Origin: Halorubrum xinjiangense
GTDB lineage: Archaea > Halobacteriota > Halobacteria > Halobacteriales > Haloferacaceae
DNA length: 64,000 bases
Assembly: GCF_900102375.1 (NCBI RefSeq)
Contig: NZ_FNBO01000003.1
Location: 1-64,000, forward strand
Reading direction: 5' to 3'
Both the position numbers and the translations under genes were made by a program. The notes beneath the pieces are model-generated. The model was not told the DNA's origin. It saw only the letters and a program-made list of their open reading frames with translations, and did not search any database. This document shows, one piece after another, positions 17,763-26,564 of the stretch (within the stretch, counting starts at the first letter, position 1; the number at the start of each line of letters is the position of its first letter).

Positions 17763-18901
17763 CGCGACTGCGGCCCCGTCACCGAGAGCGGTCGGTCGGT
17801 CGACTCCTCGCCGACGTGGTACTCCCGGCCGTCGGGCGACCGGAACAGCTCCTGCCAGTACCGGACCATCCGCGTGCCCCACTCGACGTCGACTGGCGGG
17901 ATCGGCTCGCCGAGCGCGTGTTTCACGCCGAGGTACGGGAGGTTGGCGCCCGCGCCGACGCACATAACGATCGTCCCCGCGACGCGGGGGTTGATCTCGA
18001 TCACCTTCGCCGTCCCGTCGGCGTCGTACTTGAACTGGACGTTAACGTTGTACTCTAACCCGAGCCCGCGGCAGATCGCGGCCGCCTCGTCGATGAGGTC
18101 CGCGCGCCGCTCGACGGTACCCTCGAAGGAGATACCCGCCCGCGTCCGGGCGCGGGACCGGGGGATCACTGGCCCGACCTCGTCGCCCATCGCGAGTACG
18201 TCGACGCTGTACTCCTCGCCCGGCAGGTACTCCATCACCGCCAGCTCCGGGAACGACTCGGCCGAGGAGAGCACCGGCAACACCTCCGAGAGCGTGGTGA
18301 CCGCCGTGTCGGGCTTCTCCTCCAGCAGGCGCGTCAGGCGGTCCGTGCGCTCGTCTAGCACGCGGAACCCGCGCATCCCGCTCGCGACTGGCGGCTTGAA
18401 ACAGACCGGCGCGTCGGGGTAGCCGAGCGCCTCGACCGCCTCGACGAACGCCTCGCGGGTGTCCACGCGGCGGTACGCGGGCGCCGACGAGAACCCCTCC
18501 TCGGCGAGGTACTCGTACAGCTGTCCCTTGTCGTTGGCGACGGCGAGCGGACCGGGGTCCGAGACCATCACCGCGGCGTCGAACGCCTCGCGCGCGGCGG
18601 CCAGGGGCTCTATCTCGGCGGTCGTGAGCGGGAGGACCACGTCGACCGACTCCCGCTCGGCGACGTCGAGCAGCCGGTCGACGTAGCCGTCGGCGCCCCC
18701 GGCCGGCACGGTGTACGACTCGTCGACCAGCGCGAAGCCGTACGCCTCCTCGTCCATGTCGACGCCGACGATCTCGATCTCCCGCTCGTCGGTCGCCCGG
18801 AGGCTCCTGACGATTCCGGACGCGCCCGGCGCGCCCGCGCCCGTCATCAACACCGTGAGGTCCGACTCGGCGTCCGCGCCCGCGGGCGGGTCTGCGCTCA
18901 T
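17759..18901 (-). CDS. ATP-grasp protein, carbamoyl-phosphate-synthase-like
   Basis: 380 residues. An N-terminal Rossmann segment (VLMTGAGAPGASGIVRSLRA) is followed by an ATP-grasp domain with CFKPPVASGMRGFRVL, MEYLPGEEYSVDVLAM and metal-binding VIEINPRVAGT. ATP-grasp enzymes of this type join a carboxylate to an amine or thiol. In sugar clusters they often modify sugars with amino acids, but no substrate is evident. Starts and stops overlap both neighbours by 4 bp. Confidence 0.82.
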   Translation of the reverse strand: MSADPPAGADAESDLTVLMTGAGAPGASGIVRSLRATDEREIEIVGVDMDEEAYGFALVDESYTVPAGGADGYVDRLLDVAERESVDVVLPLTTAEIEPLAAAREAFDAAVMVSDPGPLAVANDKGQLYEYLAEEGFSSAPAYRRVDTREAFVEAVEALGYPDAPVCFKPPVASGMRGFRVLDERTDRLTRLLEEKPDTAVTTLSEVLPVLSSAESFPELAVMEYLPGEEYSVDVLAMGDEVGPVIPRSRARTRAGISFEGTVERRADLIDEAAAICRGLGLEYNVNVQFKYDADGTAKVIEINPRVAGTIVMCVGAGANLPYLGVKHALGEPIPPVDVEWGTRMVRYWQELFRSPDGREYHVGEESTDRPLSVTGPQSR

Positions 18902-20079
18902 GATCCCTCCGCCGGCGAGGCCTCGCTCGACGCCTCGTCGGACTCGGTCGCGTCGGTCGGCCCGCCGCCGACCGCGGTTGGTCCGTCCGCGCCGTCGCCC
19001 GGGGCGTCGTCGACGACCGACGCGAAGTCGCCGTTCGCGTGGGGCTCGGGGTCGGCGCCGTTTCCGGCCTCGTCGAGCGACGCCGCGGCCTGCGCGGGGC
19101 CGTCGTCGTCGCCGACCCGGTGTTCGAGGTGGGCGTTCGCCTCCTGATCGCGGATCGTCGCGTACAGGAGCGTCAGGGCGCCGACCAGCGTCGCAGTCAT
19201 CCACGAGCCGCCGTCCGCGTCGCGGTCGAAGACGGAGCGGGCCACCCCCGCGGCGCCGACGCCGGAGGCGACCGCGCCGAGGAGGTACAGCGGCGCGATC
19301 GGACTGTAGCCGGTCATGAGGTACTTCCGGCGAAGCCGCCACCAGAAGGCGCGGGCCAGCATCAGCGACACCTTCGGAATGTACTCCGTGTAGTCGATGT
19401 GGCTCTTCCACCCCTCGCTGTAGGCGTACTCCGACGAGCGCGGGACGTCGGCGACGACCACGTCGGCCGCGTTCAGCCGGACGAGGAGGTCGTTGCAGTA
19501 GCCGTAGTACTCGTACATCCCCTCGATGTCAGTCCGCTCTAACGCGTCGAGCGAGACGGCGGTGTAGCCGTTCTGGGAGTCCATCGTCTCCCAGTAGCCG
19601 CTCGCGACCTTCGTGAGGTACGAGAGGATCACGTTGCCGAGGAGGCGGAACCGCGGCATCTCCGCCCAGTCCTCGGCGCGCGCGAAGCGGTTCCCCTTCG
19701 CATACCCCGCGACGCCCTCGACGATCGGGTCGAGGTAGCCGGTGAGCACCCGCGGGTCCATCTGGTCGTCGCCGCCGAGGACGGCGGTGACGTCGATCCC
19801 CTCCGCCCGGGCGCGCTTGTACCCTGTCTTGATGGCGCCGCCGACGCCGCGGTTCTCGTCGTGGCGGATCGGGACCACGAGGTCGTCGAACTCCCCGTCG
19901 TGGGCCGCGTTCCGGCGCTCGGCGTGCTCGCGGATCTCCGCCCACGTGCCGTCAGTCGAGCCGTCGTCGACGAGGTACGCGCGGTCGACGAACGCCGGCA
20001 GGTCATCGATGACGGCGCCGACGAACCCCGCCTCGTTGTACGCGGGCACCACCACGGCGACGGTGTGGTCTCTATACAT
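18898..20079 (-). CDS. Family 2 glycosyltransferase, dolichyl-phosphate-sugar-synthase-like
   Basis: 393 residues. The GT-A domain is at about 1-230 with AVVVPAYNEAGFVGAVIDDL, VDDGSTDGTW, GVGGAIKTGYKRA and the metal motif GGDDQMDP. Two hydrophobic segments follow (about 265-320), and then an acidic, disordered tail of about 75 residues rich in Asp, Gly and Ala. The layout suits transfer of a sugar to a lipid (dolichol phosphate) on the inner face of the membrane. The long tail is unusual. The 3' end overlaps the ATP-grasp start by 4 bp. Confidence 0.88.
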   Translation of the reverse strand: MYRDHTVAVVVPAYNEAGFVGAVIDDLPAFVDRAYLVDDGSTDGTWAEIREHAERRNAAHDGEFDDLVVPIRHDENRGVGGAIKTGYKRARAEGIDVTAVLGGDDQMDPRVLTGYLDPIVEGVAGYAKGNRFARAEDWAEMPRFRLLGNVILSYLTKVASGYWETMDSQNGYTAVSLDALERTDIEGMYEYYGYCNDLLVRLNAADVVVADVPRSSEYAYSEGWKSHIDYTEYIPKVSLMLARAFWWRLRRKYLMTGYSPIAPLYLLGAVASGVGAAGVARSVFDRDADGGSWMTATLVGALTLLYATIRDQEANAHLEHRVGDDDGPAQAAASLDEAGNGADPEPHANGDFASVVDDAPGDGADGPTAVGGGPTDATESDEASSEASPAEGS

Positions 20080-20118
20080 CGGCCCCTCCGGCGGGCTGTC
20101 GCGGCGACGCGGCGGCGG

Positions 20119-20874
20119 TCATCTGACCGACCCCCCGTCGAGGAACTCGGCGCGGGTCGCGCGTCCGGCCCGGGTACAGGCGTCCGAGATGGCCCGCTCG
20201 ACCCGCCCGGAGAACCCGGCGTCGCGCTCGCCCCACAGCCCCGGGTGGGTCAGCAGCTGGAGCGTCTCCGGCAGGTCGTCGACGAACGACGGGTCGTCGC
20301 GCCAGCGCTGGTTCGAGTCGGCGACGTAGCCGATCTCGCTGAAGAACTTCGGGGCGTACGCGTTCCGGAAGCCATCGAACTCGCGGTCCAGCACCCACGG
20401 CGGCGGGCGGTGGAACGACACCGCGTCGCTCGGCGAGACAACGGTCTCTAACACGGTGCGCTCCTCGTCGACACGCTGCTCGATCGCGGCCGCGTCCGGG
20501 ACCTCCCCCTCGGTCCAGTACGCGTGCGTGCTGACGTGGGGGATAACGTCGTGGCCCAGCGACTCGATCTCCGCGAGCGACCGACGGTGCTCCCCTTCCA
20601 GCGGGTTGTACAGCGGCGACGAGAGCAGGACGCAGTAGGTAGACTCGACGCCGAGGTCGGCCTCGATCCGCGCCATCGCGACCGCGGCCTCGAGCGACAG
20701 GTCGACGTCGTGCCGGAGGACGACGTCGCGGTCGCCGAGCGGATCGCCGAACGAGCAGAACTCGTAGCCTGCGGCGGTGAGCCGCCGGAGGAACCGACGG
20801 TACCAGTCGTACGTGAACTCGACCCCGTCGGTCGAGCGGTCGATCTGTGCGGATTGGTCGGCGTGTTCGGCCAT
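20119..20874 (-). CDS. Polysaccharide-deacetylase-like protein
   Basis: 251 residues. VVLRHDVDLSLEAA holds the HDxD metal motif, and IPHVSTHAYW and FHRPPPWVLD look like the later deacetylase/NodB-type active-site motifs. It would remove N-acetyl or O-acetyl groups from sugars. Compared with NodB enzymes it is divergent, so the call rests on motif order and on context. CAATTACTACC about 30 nt upstream on this strand may be the promoter of the 20874-to-16766 run. Confidence 0.65.
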   Translation of the reverse strand: MAEHADQSAQIDRSTDGVEFTYDWYRRFLRRLTAAGYEFCSFGDPLGDRDVVLRHDVDLSLEAAVAMARIEADLGVESTYCVLLSSPLYNPLEGEHRRSLAEIESLGHDVIPHVSTHAYWTEGEVPDAAAIEQRVDEERTVLETVVSPSDAVSFHRPPPWVLDREFDGFRNAYAPKFFSEIGYVADSNQRWRDDPSFVDDLPETLQLLTHPGLWGERDAGFSGRVERAISDACTRAGRATRAEFLDGGSVR

Positions 20875-20968
20875 TCTGACTCGGAGGAGGCGGCAAACAC
20901 CGGTAGTAATTGGTCACATACCCGCCGACAAGCGAGGACTACTCGCGCCCGGTTCGAGAATTGACTGC

Positions 20969-21060
20969 CAGACGGCGTCGGCCCGCAGTCGCGGGCCCGC
21001 CGCAACCGCCCGACGGCGTCGGCTCTCAGTCGCGGGCCCGTCGCCACCGCCCGACGGCGT
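20969..21060. repeat. 41-bp tandem repeat across the 3' end of the YdjM-like gene
   Basis: GACGGCGTC occurs at 20971, 21012 and 21053, spaced 41 bp. The units also share CAGTCGCGGGCCCG and CCACCGCC/CAACCGCC. The rightmost unit encodes the C-terminal RRWRRARD of the 21026 gene, so the copy beyond the stop is a duplicated gene end. Confidence 0.8.
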
Positions 21061-21610
21061 CTCGGACCGGACCGAGACCCGGGGTCCCGTCGCGGATCCA
21101 GACGGCGAGCGTGAACAGCGGGAGCAGCAGGTATCCGACGAGGAGCGTGACCGGGTCCAGCGCGGCGATTGAGCCCACGAACTCGGTGAAGTACGCGAGC
21201 CCGCGGCCCGCGCCGAGATCCTCCTCGTAGGGCGTCCCGGTCACCGCGGGCCACAGGACGCGCCCGAAGAGCGGCGCGCCGCCGGCGCGGATCGGGTTCA
21301 ACGCGTCGGCGGCGAGGTGCGCCCAGTAGCCCGCGACGACCGCGGCCCCGAGCCGGAACCGGTCGCGGGCGCGGCCCGCCGCGAGGACCGCCGCTCCGAC
21401 GGGGAGGGCGACGAACGCGGAGTGGCCGAGCGCGTACCCGGTGGGGAAGACGCCGAACACCCACGAGAGCGGCTTGTCGACGAGGTCGGGGATCTGCGTG
21501 GCGACCAGCAGCGCGACGGCCTCGCGGTCCCCCGGCGGGTCCCGGGCGAGCGCCCGGAGTCCGAGCGAGTAGACCAGGTACCCGACCGCCGCGTGCTCCC
21601 ACGGCCACAT
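21026..21610 (-). CDS. YdjM-like membrane-bound metal-dependent hydrolase
   Basis: 194 residues with four or five hydrophobic segments. HAAVGYLVYSL, ATQIPDLVDKPL and HSAFVALPVGA carry the His/Asp residues of the YdjM (inner-membrane metal-dependent hydrolase) family; HLAADALNPI adds a further HxxxD. Substrate unknown. It follows the aminotransferase gene by 43 bp on the same strand and so is probably in the operon that starts at 23419. Confidence 0.78.
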   Translation of the reverse strand: MWPWEHAAVGYLVYSLGLRALARDPPGDREAVALLVATQIPDLVDKPLSWVFGVFPTGYALGHSAFVALPVGAAVLAAGRARDRFRLGAAVVAGYWAHLAADALNPIRAGGAPLFGRVLWPAVTGTPYEEDLGAGRGLAYFTEFVGSIAALDPVTLLVGYLLLPLFTLAVWIRDGTPGLGPVRDAVGRWRRARD

Positions 21611-21653
21611 CAGCGGCCTCGCGGGCCGCGGCGGCCGCCAGAAGGCGGTCCCG

Positions 21654-22748
21654 TCACGCCGCGATCGTCCGGGGGACCGCCCGAATTGCGGCGGCGATCC
21701 GGTCGAGCTCCTCGTCGGTCAGCCCGGGGTGGACGGGGAGCGAGAGCACCTCCTCGGCCGCGCGGTCGGCGACCGGGACGTCGGCGTCGTAGCCGTCGTA
21801 CGCGCCGAGCCGCGGGATCGGCGTCGGGTAGTAGACGCCGGTGTCGACGCCGGCGTCCGCGAGGTGGTCGGCGAGGGCGTCGCGGTCCGCGCACCGCACC
21901 GTGTACTGGTGGTAGGCGTGCTCGGCGCCGTCGGGCGCGACCGGGGGTTTGACGCCCGGAACCTCGTCGAGGGCCTCGCTCAGCCGGGCCGCGTTCGACC
22001 GACGCGTCCGCACCCACTCGGGGAGCCGCTCCAGCTGGACGCGCCCCATCGCGGCCGCGAGGCTCGTCATGCGGTAGTTGCTCCCCAGACGCTCGTGCGC
22101 GTAGCCGCCGGCCGCGGAGCGCCCGTGATTGACGTAGCTCGCGGCGCGGTCGGCGACGGCGGCGTCGTCGGTCAGGACCATCCCGCCCTCGCCGGTGGTC
22201 ATGTTCTTCGTCGGGTAAAACGAGAAGGCCGCGGCGTCGCCGAACGAGCCGACCGGTTGACCGCGGTAGGCGGCGCCGTGCGCCTGCGCGGCGTCCTCGA
22301 TCAGCCTGACGTCCTCGTCGGCGGCCAGGTCCCGGAAGGCGTCCATCTCCGCCGGCAGCCCGTAGAGGTGGACGACGAGGACCGCGTCGGCGTCGGTCTC
22401 GCGGACCGCTCGCCGGGCCGCCCCCGGGTCGAGGTTGTACGTCACCGGGTCGATGTCGGCGAACACCGGCTCCGCGCCGGCGAGGCGGATCGCGTTCGCG
22501 CTGGCGACGAACGACAGCGGCGTCGTGACGACGCGGTCGCCGTCGCCGATCCCGAGCGCCTCGAACGCGGCGTGGAGCGCGACGGTCCCGTTGGCGACCG
22601 CGACGCCGTTGTCCGCGCCGGCGTAGTCGGCGAACGCCGACTCGAACTGGCGGACCTCGGGGCCGTCGGCGACCATCCCGTCTTCGAGCACCCGGCGGAC
22701 GGCGGCGATCTCCTCGTCCCCGAACTGGGGGTCGGCGAGCGAGATCAT
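21654..22748 (-). CDS. DegT/DnrJ/EryC1/StrS aminotransferase
   Basis: 364 residues, fold-type I PLP enzyme that converts a keto group on a nucleotide-linked sugar to an amine. The PLP lysine is K181 in FSFYPTKNMTTGEGGM, with the cofactor aspartate in LIEDAAQAHGA and VANGTVALHAAFEAL for phosphate binding. The C-terminal YYPTPIPRLGAY and LSLPVHPGLT are typical. Its start overlaps the acyltransferase stop by 4 bp. Together they suit synthesis of an N-acylated amino sugar. Confidence 0.92.
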   Translation of the reverse strand: MISLADPQFGDEEIAAVRRVLEDGMVADGPEVRQFESAFADYAGADNGVAVANGTVALHAAFEALGIGDGDRVVTTPLSFVASANAIRLAGAEPVFADIDPVTYNLDPGAARRAVRETDADAVLVVHLYGLPAEMDAFRDLAADEDVRLIEDAAQAHGAAYRGQPVGSFGDAAAFSFYPTKNMTTGEGGMVLTDDAAVADRAASYVNHGRSAAGGYAHERLGSNYRMTSLAAAMGRVQLERLPEWVRTRRSNAARLSEALDEVPGVKPPVAPDGAEHAYHQYTVRCADRDALADHLADAGVDTGVYYPTPIPRLGAYDGYDADVPVADRAAEEVLSLPVHPGLTDEELDRIAAAIRAVPRTIAA

Positions 22749-23419
22749 CGCTCCCCGTTCCCGCCCGCGAGCTCGTCGGGGAGCGGTCGGTGGTCGGCGG
22801 GGACGCCGACGGCGAGCGTCTCCGGCGGGACGTCGTCGACGACGACGGCGCCGGCGGCGACGAACGCTCCCTCGCCCACGGTGACTCCGGGGAGGACCGT
22901 CGCGTTCGCGCCGATCGAGACGTCGTCGCCGAGGGTCGGCCCGTCGAGGTCGGCGTCGACGCGGAGCGGGTAGGGGTCGTTGGTCAGCACCGCGTTCGGC
23001 CCGAGGAAGACTCGGTCGCCGATCTCCGTCTCCGGTGGGACGTAGACGCCGGTCTGGACGCTGACGTCGTCGCCGACGGTCACGTCCCCGTCGAGGACCG
23101 ACTTGGTGCCGAGGGTGACGCCGTCGCCGATCGCGGTGCCGGCTCGTACGAGCGCGTCGTGCCCCGTGGCGAAGCCGCGGCCGATCACAACGTCGGCGTA
23201 GATGGTCGTGCCCGCCCGCACGAGCGCGTCGTCACCCAGGACGGTCGGCGGTTCGCCGGGCGCGTGCCCGTACCCCACCGTCGCGTCCGCGTCGACGCTG
23301 GCGTTCGCCCCTAGCTCGACGGCCGGGTCGCGATCGGCGGCCGAGGCGGATTCGGCGGTCGACGCCGGATCGCCGTCCGGCTCCGACCCGGCGGTCGACT
23401 CGGACTCCGGCGGCGTCAT
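22745..23419 (-). CDS. Hexapeptide-repeat sugar acyltransferase
   Basis: 224 residues. The first 35 are low-complexity Ser/Ala/Asp. The rest is a left-handed beta-helix of hexapeptide repeats, with VFLGPNAVLTNDPYPL and SIGANATVLPGVTVGEGAFV as in WbpD/PglD-like N-acetyltransferases. It probably acylates the amino sugar made by the neighbouring aminotransferase. It is first in its operon, with the motif ATAACAATAC 124 nt before its ATG. Confidence 0.87.
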   Translation of the reverse strand: MTPPESESTAGSEPDGDPASTAESASAADRDPAVELGANASVDADATVGYGHAPGEPPTVLGDDALVRAGTTIYADVVIGRGFATGHDALVRAGTAIGDGVTLGTKSVLDGDVTVGDDVSVQTGVYVPPETEIGDRVFLGPNAVLTNDPYPLRVDADLDGPTLGDDVSIGANATVLPGVTVGEGAFVAAGAVVVDDVPPETLAVGVPADHRPLPDELAGGNGER

Positions 23420-23543
23420 CCGGCCACCGCGTCCGCGGTTCGTTCGTCGCTCTGCCCGGTCGTGAACGGTGTTGGTGGCGTCATCTGTGGATCGGTTCGG
23501 GGGGCGCGGCGCCCGCCGTCGGGCCAGCCTACCGCCGAAACGG

Positions 23544-23553
23544 GTATTGTTAT
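23544..23553 (-). promoter_or_regulatory. ATAACAATAC motif before the acyltransferase operon
   Basis: Reads ATAACAATAC on the minus strand, 124 nt upstream of the acyltransferase start. Identical ten-base copies occur before three other glycan genes (27696, 37317, 46092), always in the same direction as the gene. It could be a promoter element with a long leader or a regulator site. Confidence 0.6.
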
Positions 23554-23629
23554 TCGTCGCCTTCCCGCGGGGCCCGGGCGCCGCGGCTCCGGGTCGGCGG
23601 CGTCGTCGGAAGGTGAACGTCCCCGCTCG

Positions 23630-24469
23630 CTAGCGGCCGGTCCCGTCGGTGTCGGCCGCTCGCGCCGAGCGGAGGCCGAGCAGCGCGTACGCCAGAAACG
23701 AGAGGAGGATCAGCGCGACGGCGCCCTCAACGACCGGAAGGGCCGTCGCCGGTTGGACGGCCATCGCGGCAACCAGCACCACCAATCCGAGGGCCGACAG
23801 CGTCGCGGAGTAGGCGTGCCGCGGCCGCTCCGGCTCCTCATCGTCCTCGTCGAGGTACTCGAACACCTCCTCGGCGTGGTCGTCGAGGTCGATGGTGCCG
23901 CGCGGCTTGTTGAACGAGACGATATCCATCGAGTCCATCTTCGGGAGGTGACACTGGTAGAGCCCCACGTACACCCGCTTCCGCTCCGCGGAGGAGATCT
24001 GCGCGACGTCCTTGTCGTTCTCTTGGGCCGCGATCTGCTCGGCGGTCTCGCTCAGCGAGACCGTCCCCTCCGTCTCCTTGAGGAACCGCAGGACTCGGCG
24101 GCGACGCTTGTTCTTCAGAATCCCGAACACGTGGTCGAGCGAGAGCGGCTCCACGCCCGAGCCCGCCTCGTCTTCGCCCGTCGTCTCCCCTGGCCCGGTG
24201 TCCGCCTCGGAGGGCTCTCCCTGCCTGGACTCCGCTTCGGAGCGCTCTCCTTGCCTGAACTCCGCTTCGGAGCGCTCTCGCTGCCTGGACTCCGCCTCGG
24301 AGCGCTCCCCGGCGGCTGCGTCAGTCGACGAGTCCCGCGCGCGAGCGTCGGCCGCTGACTCCGCGGCGGCTGGCCGCGCCGCTGCCTCGGTCGTCGACGC
24401 TGTGCCGGCCGTGTCTTCCGTGTCGGTGTCGTTTGCCTTTCGTGTCATTTTCTGTGGTACGTCGTTCAC
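23630..24469 (-). CDS. DUF7344 winged-helix membrane protein with repeat-rich N-terminus
   Basis: 279 residues from a GTG at 24469. The alternative ATG at 24448 is possible, but a TATA box at 24500-24508 favours the GTG. Residues 1-105 are low complexity and include four near-repeats of GERSEAESRQ. A DUF7344 winged helix follows (LDHVFGILKNKRRRRVLRFL, KRVYVGLYQCHLPKMDSMDI), then two hydrophobic helices near the C-terminus. It is probably a membrane-tethered regulator, like the gene at 25105. Confidence 0.8.
   Translation of the reverse strand: MNDVPQKMTRKANDTDTEDTAGTASTTEAAARPAAAESAADARARDSSTDAAAGERSEAESRQRERSEAEFRQGERSEAESRQGEPSEADTGPGETTGEDEAGSGVEPLSLDHVFGILKNKRRRRVLRFLKETEGTVSLSETAEQIAAQENDKDVAQISSAERKRVYVGLYQCHLPKMDSMDIVSFNKPRGTIDLDDHAEEVFEYLDEDDEEPERPRHAYSATLSALGLVVLVAAMAVQPATALPVVEGAVALILLSFLAYALLGLRSARAADTDGTGR
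24190..24310. repeat. 30-bp in-frame repeats encoding GERSEAESRQ
   Basis: Four imperfect 30-bp units with TCCGC(C/T)TCGGA(G/G)(C/G)GCTC in the plus strand encode (G/R)E(R/P)SEAE(S/F)RQ units. The period keeps the frame, so copy number could change without breaking the gene. Confidence 0.75.
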
Positions 24470-24498
24470 ATCGGCGTTGTCTCCGGGTTCTGGGGAGG

Positions 24499-24510
24499 GT
24501 ATTTATACTG
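24499..24510 (-). promoter_or_regulatory. TATA box for the DUF7344 gene at 23630
   Basis: The sequence GTATTTATACTG (plus strand 24499-24510) gives CAGTATAAAT on the minus strand, about 32 nt before the GTG start at 24469. Confidence 0.5.
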
Positions 24511-25104
24511 TAAGGGACAGCGAAATATTCCGTCACAGCCGTCGTCGCAGCCCTCGGCATTGTCCCATCGTCGTTCATTGGATCCGACAGCCACCGGATA
24601 ATCATATGGCATGGTGTGTAAATTCATTTATACGATACCGTTCGTGGAGGGTCGAAACGGCCGGATCGACCGCCGTCGTGACGCGGCTCTCGGCCCGTTC
24701 GAACGGGCACGGTAATGGCCCCATTCCCGTCGGGCTCTTCGGCGACGGCCGCGACGAAGCGTCGACCGTGACGTCCCCGGCGGCGGTTCGCGCCGATCGC
24801 TCGACCGCGCCTGCCCCACCGGGTCGGCTCGGCCTCCGGACGTCTCCGACAGCGACCCGCTACCGACGCCGACCGAACCGACCGGGTAGCCGCACCGCAC
24901 TCCCGTCGTCACAACGTGGGCGCGCCAAGAACACGCCGCGAGCGCGGCGCTCGTCCGGCTTCCGACGAGACCGCTATCCGCGGAGTAAGCTCGTTGTACG
25001 CCGGTTATTGAGGCCGTAACAAAGCGGGTACGACCTGTTCGACCGGACATGACTGCGTCGACACCGCACGGCGGTCTCGCGCGGGGACGCGTGATCTGCC
25101 GACG
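24511..25104. other. Gene-poor interval between two DUF7344 genes
   Basis: The long plus-strand frame here is Arg/Ser/Pro-rich, lacks acidic residues and is the shadow of nothing convincing, so I leave it unannotated. The region contains CGTAACAAAG at 25015-25024, 80 nt before the gene at 25105 and pointing at it, and AT-rich patches near 24600-24640. No RNA gene seen. Confidence 0.45.
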
Positions 25105-25665
25105 ATGAGCCCCGAGGCGAACCCGTCGGACGAGCTGTCGCCTGACCTCGTCTTCGAGATACTGAGCAACACGCGCAGGCGCATGGTCCTGTACTACCTG
25201 CGATGGTACGGCGGGTCGGTGAGCGTCCAGGAGCTCGTGGGGGAGGTCGCGGCGCTCCAGAACGACGTCGCCGTCGAAGACCTGACGCGCCAGCAGCGCA
25301 AGCGGGTGTACGTCTCGCTGTACCAGACTCACCTCCCGAAGCTGGAGGAGGCGGGCCTCATCGAGTACGATGACGACGAGGGGATCGTCCGGCTCACCGA
25401 CAGCGCGGACGAGATCGACACGTATCTCACGCCCGCGTCGGAGCCCGCGCGTCGGTGGCAGCTGCCGTACGTCTGGCTCTCGCTCGTCGGCGGGCTGCTG
25501 TTCGTCCTCTCCGTGATCGGCGTCCCGGTCGTCGCGTCGATCCCGACGGCCGGCCTCGGGCTCGCGCTCATGGTCGGGTTCGCCACGCTGGCCGCGCTAC
25601 AGTACTGGCGACACCGGAAACGACGCCAAGAGATCCCGGACGAACTGCTCAAACACGAGGGGTGA
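25105..25665 (+). CDS. DUF7344 winged-helix protein with membrane anchor
   Basis: 186 residues. The winged helix at about 12-110 has SPDLVFEILSNTRRRMVLYY and RKRVYVSLYQTHLPKLEEAG, followed by LIEYDDDEGIV as the wing. Two hydrophobic helices follow (about 120-165), then a basic tail. It shares domain order with 23630, in the opposite orientation. It may be a membrane-bound transcription regulator; ligand and targets unknown. Confidence 0.83.
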   Translation: MSPEANPSDELSPDLVFEILSNTRRRMVLYYLRWYGGSVSVQELVGEVAALQNDVAVEDLTRQQRKRVYVSLYQTHLPKLEEAGLIEYDDDEGIVRLTDSADEIDTYLTPASEPARRWQLPYVWLSLVGGLLFVLSVIGVPVVASIPTAGLGLALMVGFATLAALQYWRHRKRRQEIPDELLKHEG

Positions 25666-25700
25666 CGACCCCAGAGCGCCTCGGTGGGCCCGCCCCGCGC

Positions 25701-25919
25701 TCACCGGCACTCGTCGAGGCGACAGATGCTGCCCGGGTCGGCGACGAGGAACTCCTCGTCGCGGAGTCTCGCCTCATCTTTCGGGAGTATCATGTACTGC
25801 CCGCCGCAGTTCTCGTCGAGTTTGACCACCGTCAGCGGCCGCGTCTCGTAGCCGAGGTCGTCGTGGGGGTCCGGGTCCGGCGCCGCCGCCGCCCACGCGT
25901 CGTCGATGGAGGAGGTCAC
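25701..25919 (-). CDS. Small protein, distant DUF7511-like
   Basis: 72 residues. The C-terminal half, VVKLDENCGGQYMILPKDEA followed by EEFLVADPGSICRLDE, lines up position by position with the clearer DUF7511-like protein at 53796 (YEDRPDECTLHP ... TTEWMTAKRGAYVALGMWR). Family placement is tentative because few residues are identical. Acidic composition and codon use look like a real gene. Function unknown. Confidence 0.55.
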   Translation of the reverse strand: MTSSIDDAWAAAAPDPDPHDDLGYETRPLTVVKLDENCGGQYMILPKDEARLRDEEFLVADPGSICRLDECR

Positions 25920-26142
25920 GACGACGCCCCCGCGGTTCGGGGTTCGGCGAACCGCCGGCGGACCGACCGCCGGCCGTCGCCGATCGCCCCCGATTCCGGG
26001 GTGTCTCCGCGTCGTTTGGCTCTCCCTACTGGGTCGGCGTCTGGCTGCATGAACGGTAGGAGAGCCTTACGGGGTATAGCCGTTCTGTCCGGGTTGTTAC
26101 CACCTTGTCGTCGAGACGCCCCGGCGTCCGTACCGGGTCGAT

Positions 26143-26460
26143 TCAGGCGCCCGCCGCCGGGCCGTCGGTGATCGTGATCTCGCCGGCGGCGGTCACGGTC
26201 ACCCCGTACCCGTCGATCGGGAACGTGACGCGCCCCTCGCGCTCCACCCCCTCGATCGGTCGGAAAAGGTTGTCGAGCGCTCCCAGATCGATCTGCTCGA
26301 AGACCACGCCGTCGGCCTCCTCGATGTCGTACCCCGGGACCTCGTCGAGGGCCATGAGGACGCTCGTGCTGAGTTCGCTCCCGTCGTCGGGGTCGTGTCT
26401 CGCGGTGACGACCGGTTCGGCCGCGCCGCCGTGAACGTTCGACGTGCCACTTCGAGCCAT
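26143..26460 (-). CDS. HalOD1 domain protein
   Basis: 105 residues. STSVLMALDEVPGYDIEEAD, VVFEQIDLGALDNLFRPIEG and the closing strand VTVTAAGEITITDGPA match the HalOD1 domain. ATG at 26460 is chosen since TTTTACTTAT lies about 25 nt upstream on the minus strand. It is the third HalOD1 protein in the window. No kinase is adjacent. Confidence 0.78.
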   Translation of the reverse strand: MARSGTSNVHGGAAEPVVTARHDPDDGSELSTSVLMALDEVPGYDIEEADGVVFEQIDLGALDNLFRPIEGVEREGRVTFPIDGYGVTVTAAGEITITDGPAAGA

Positions 26461-26564
26461 CGAGCGTGGCTCAGGAGAGCATAAGTAAAAGTGATCGCAT
26501 ATCAGCGTTGAGAAACGACGCCGTTCACGGGTCGCTCCAGGCGGTCTCGGGGGCGGGTCGCGCG

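Noticed and set aside
24511-25019. Plus-strand ORF through 24012-25019
   Set aside because: Rich in Arg, Ser and Pro, antisense to a real gene at its start, no acidic signature.
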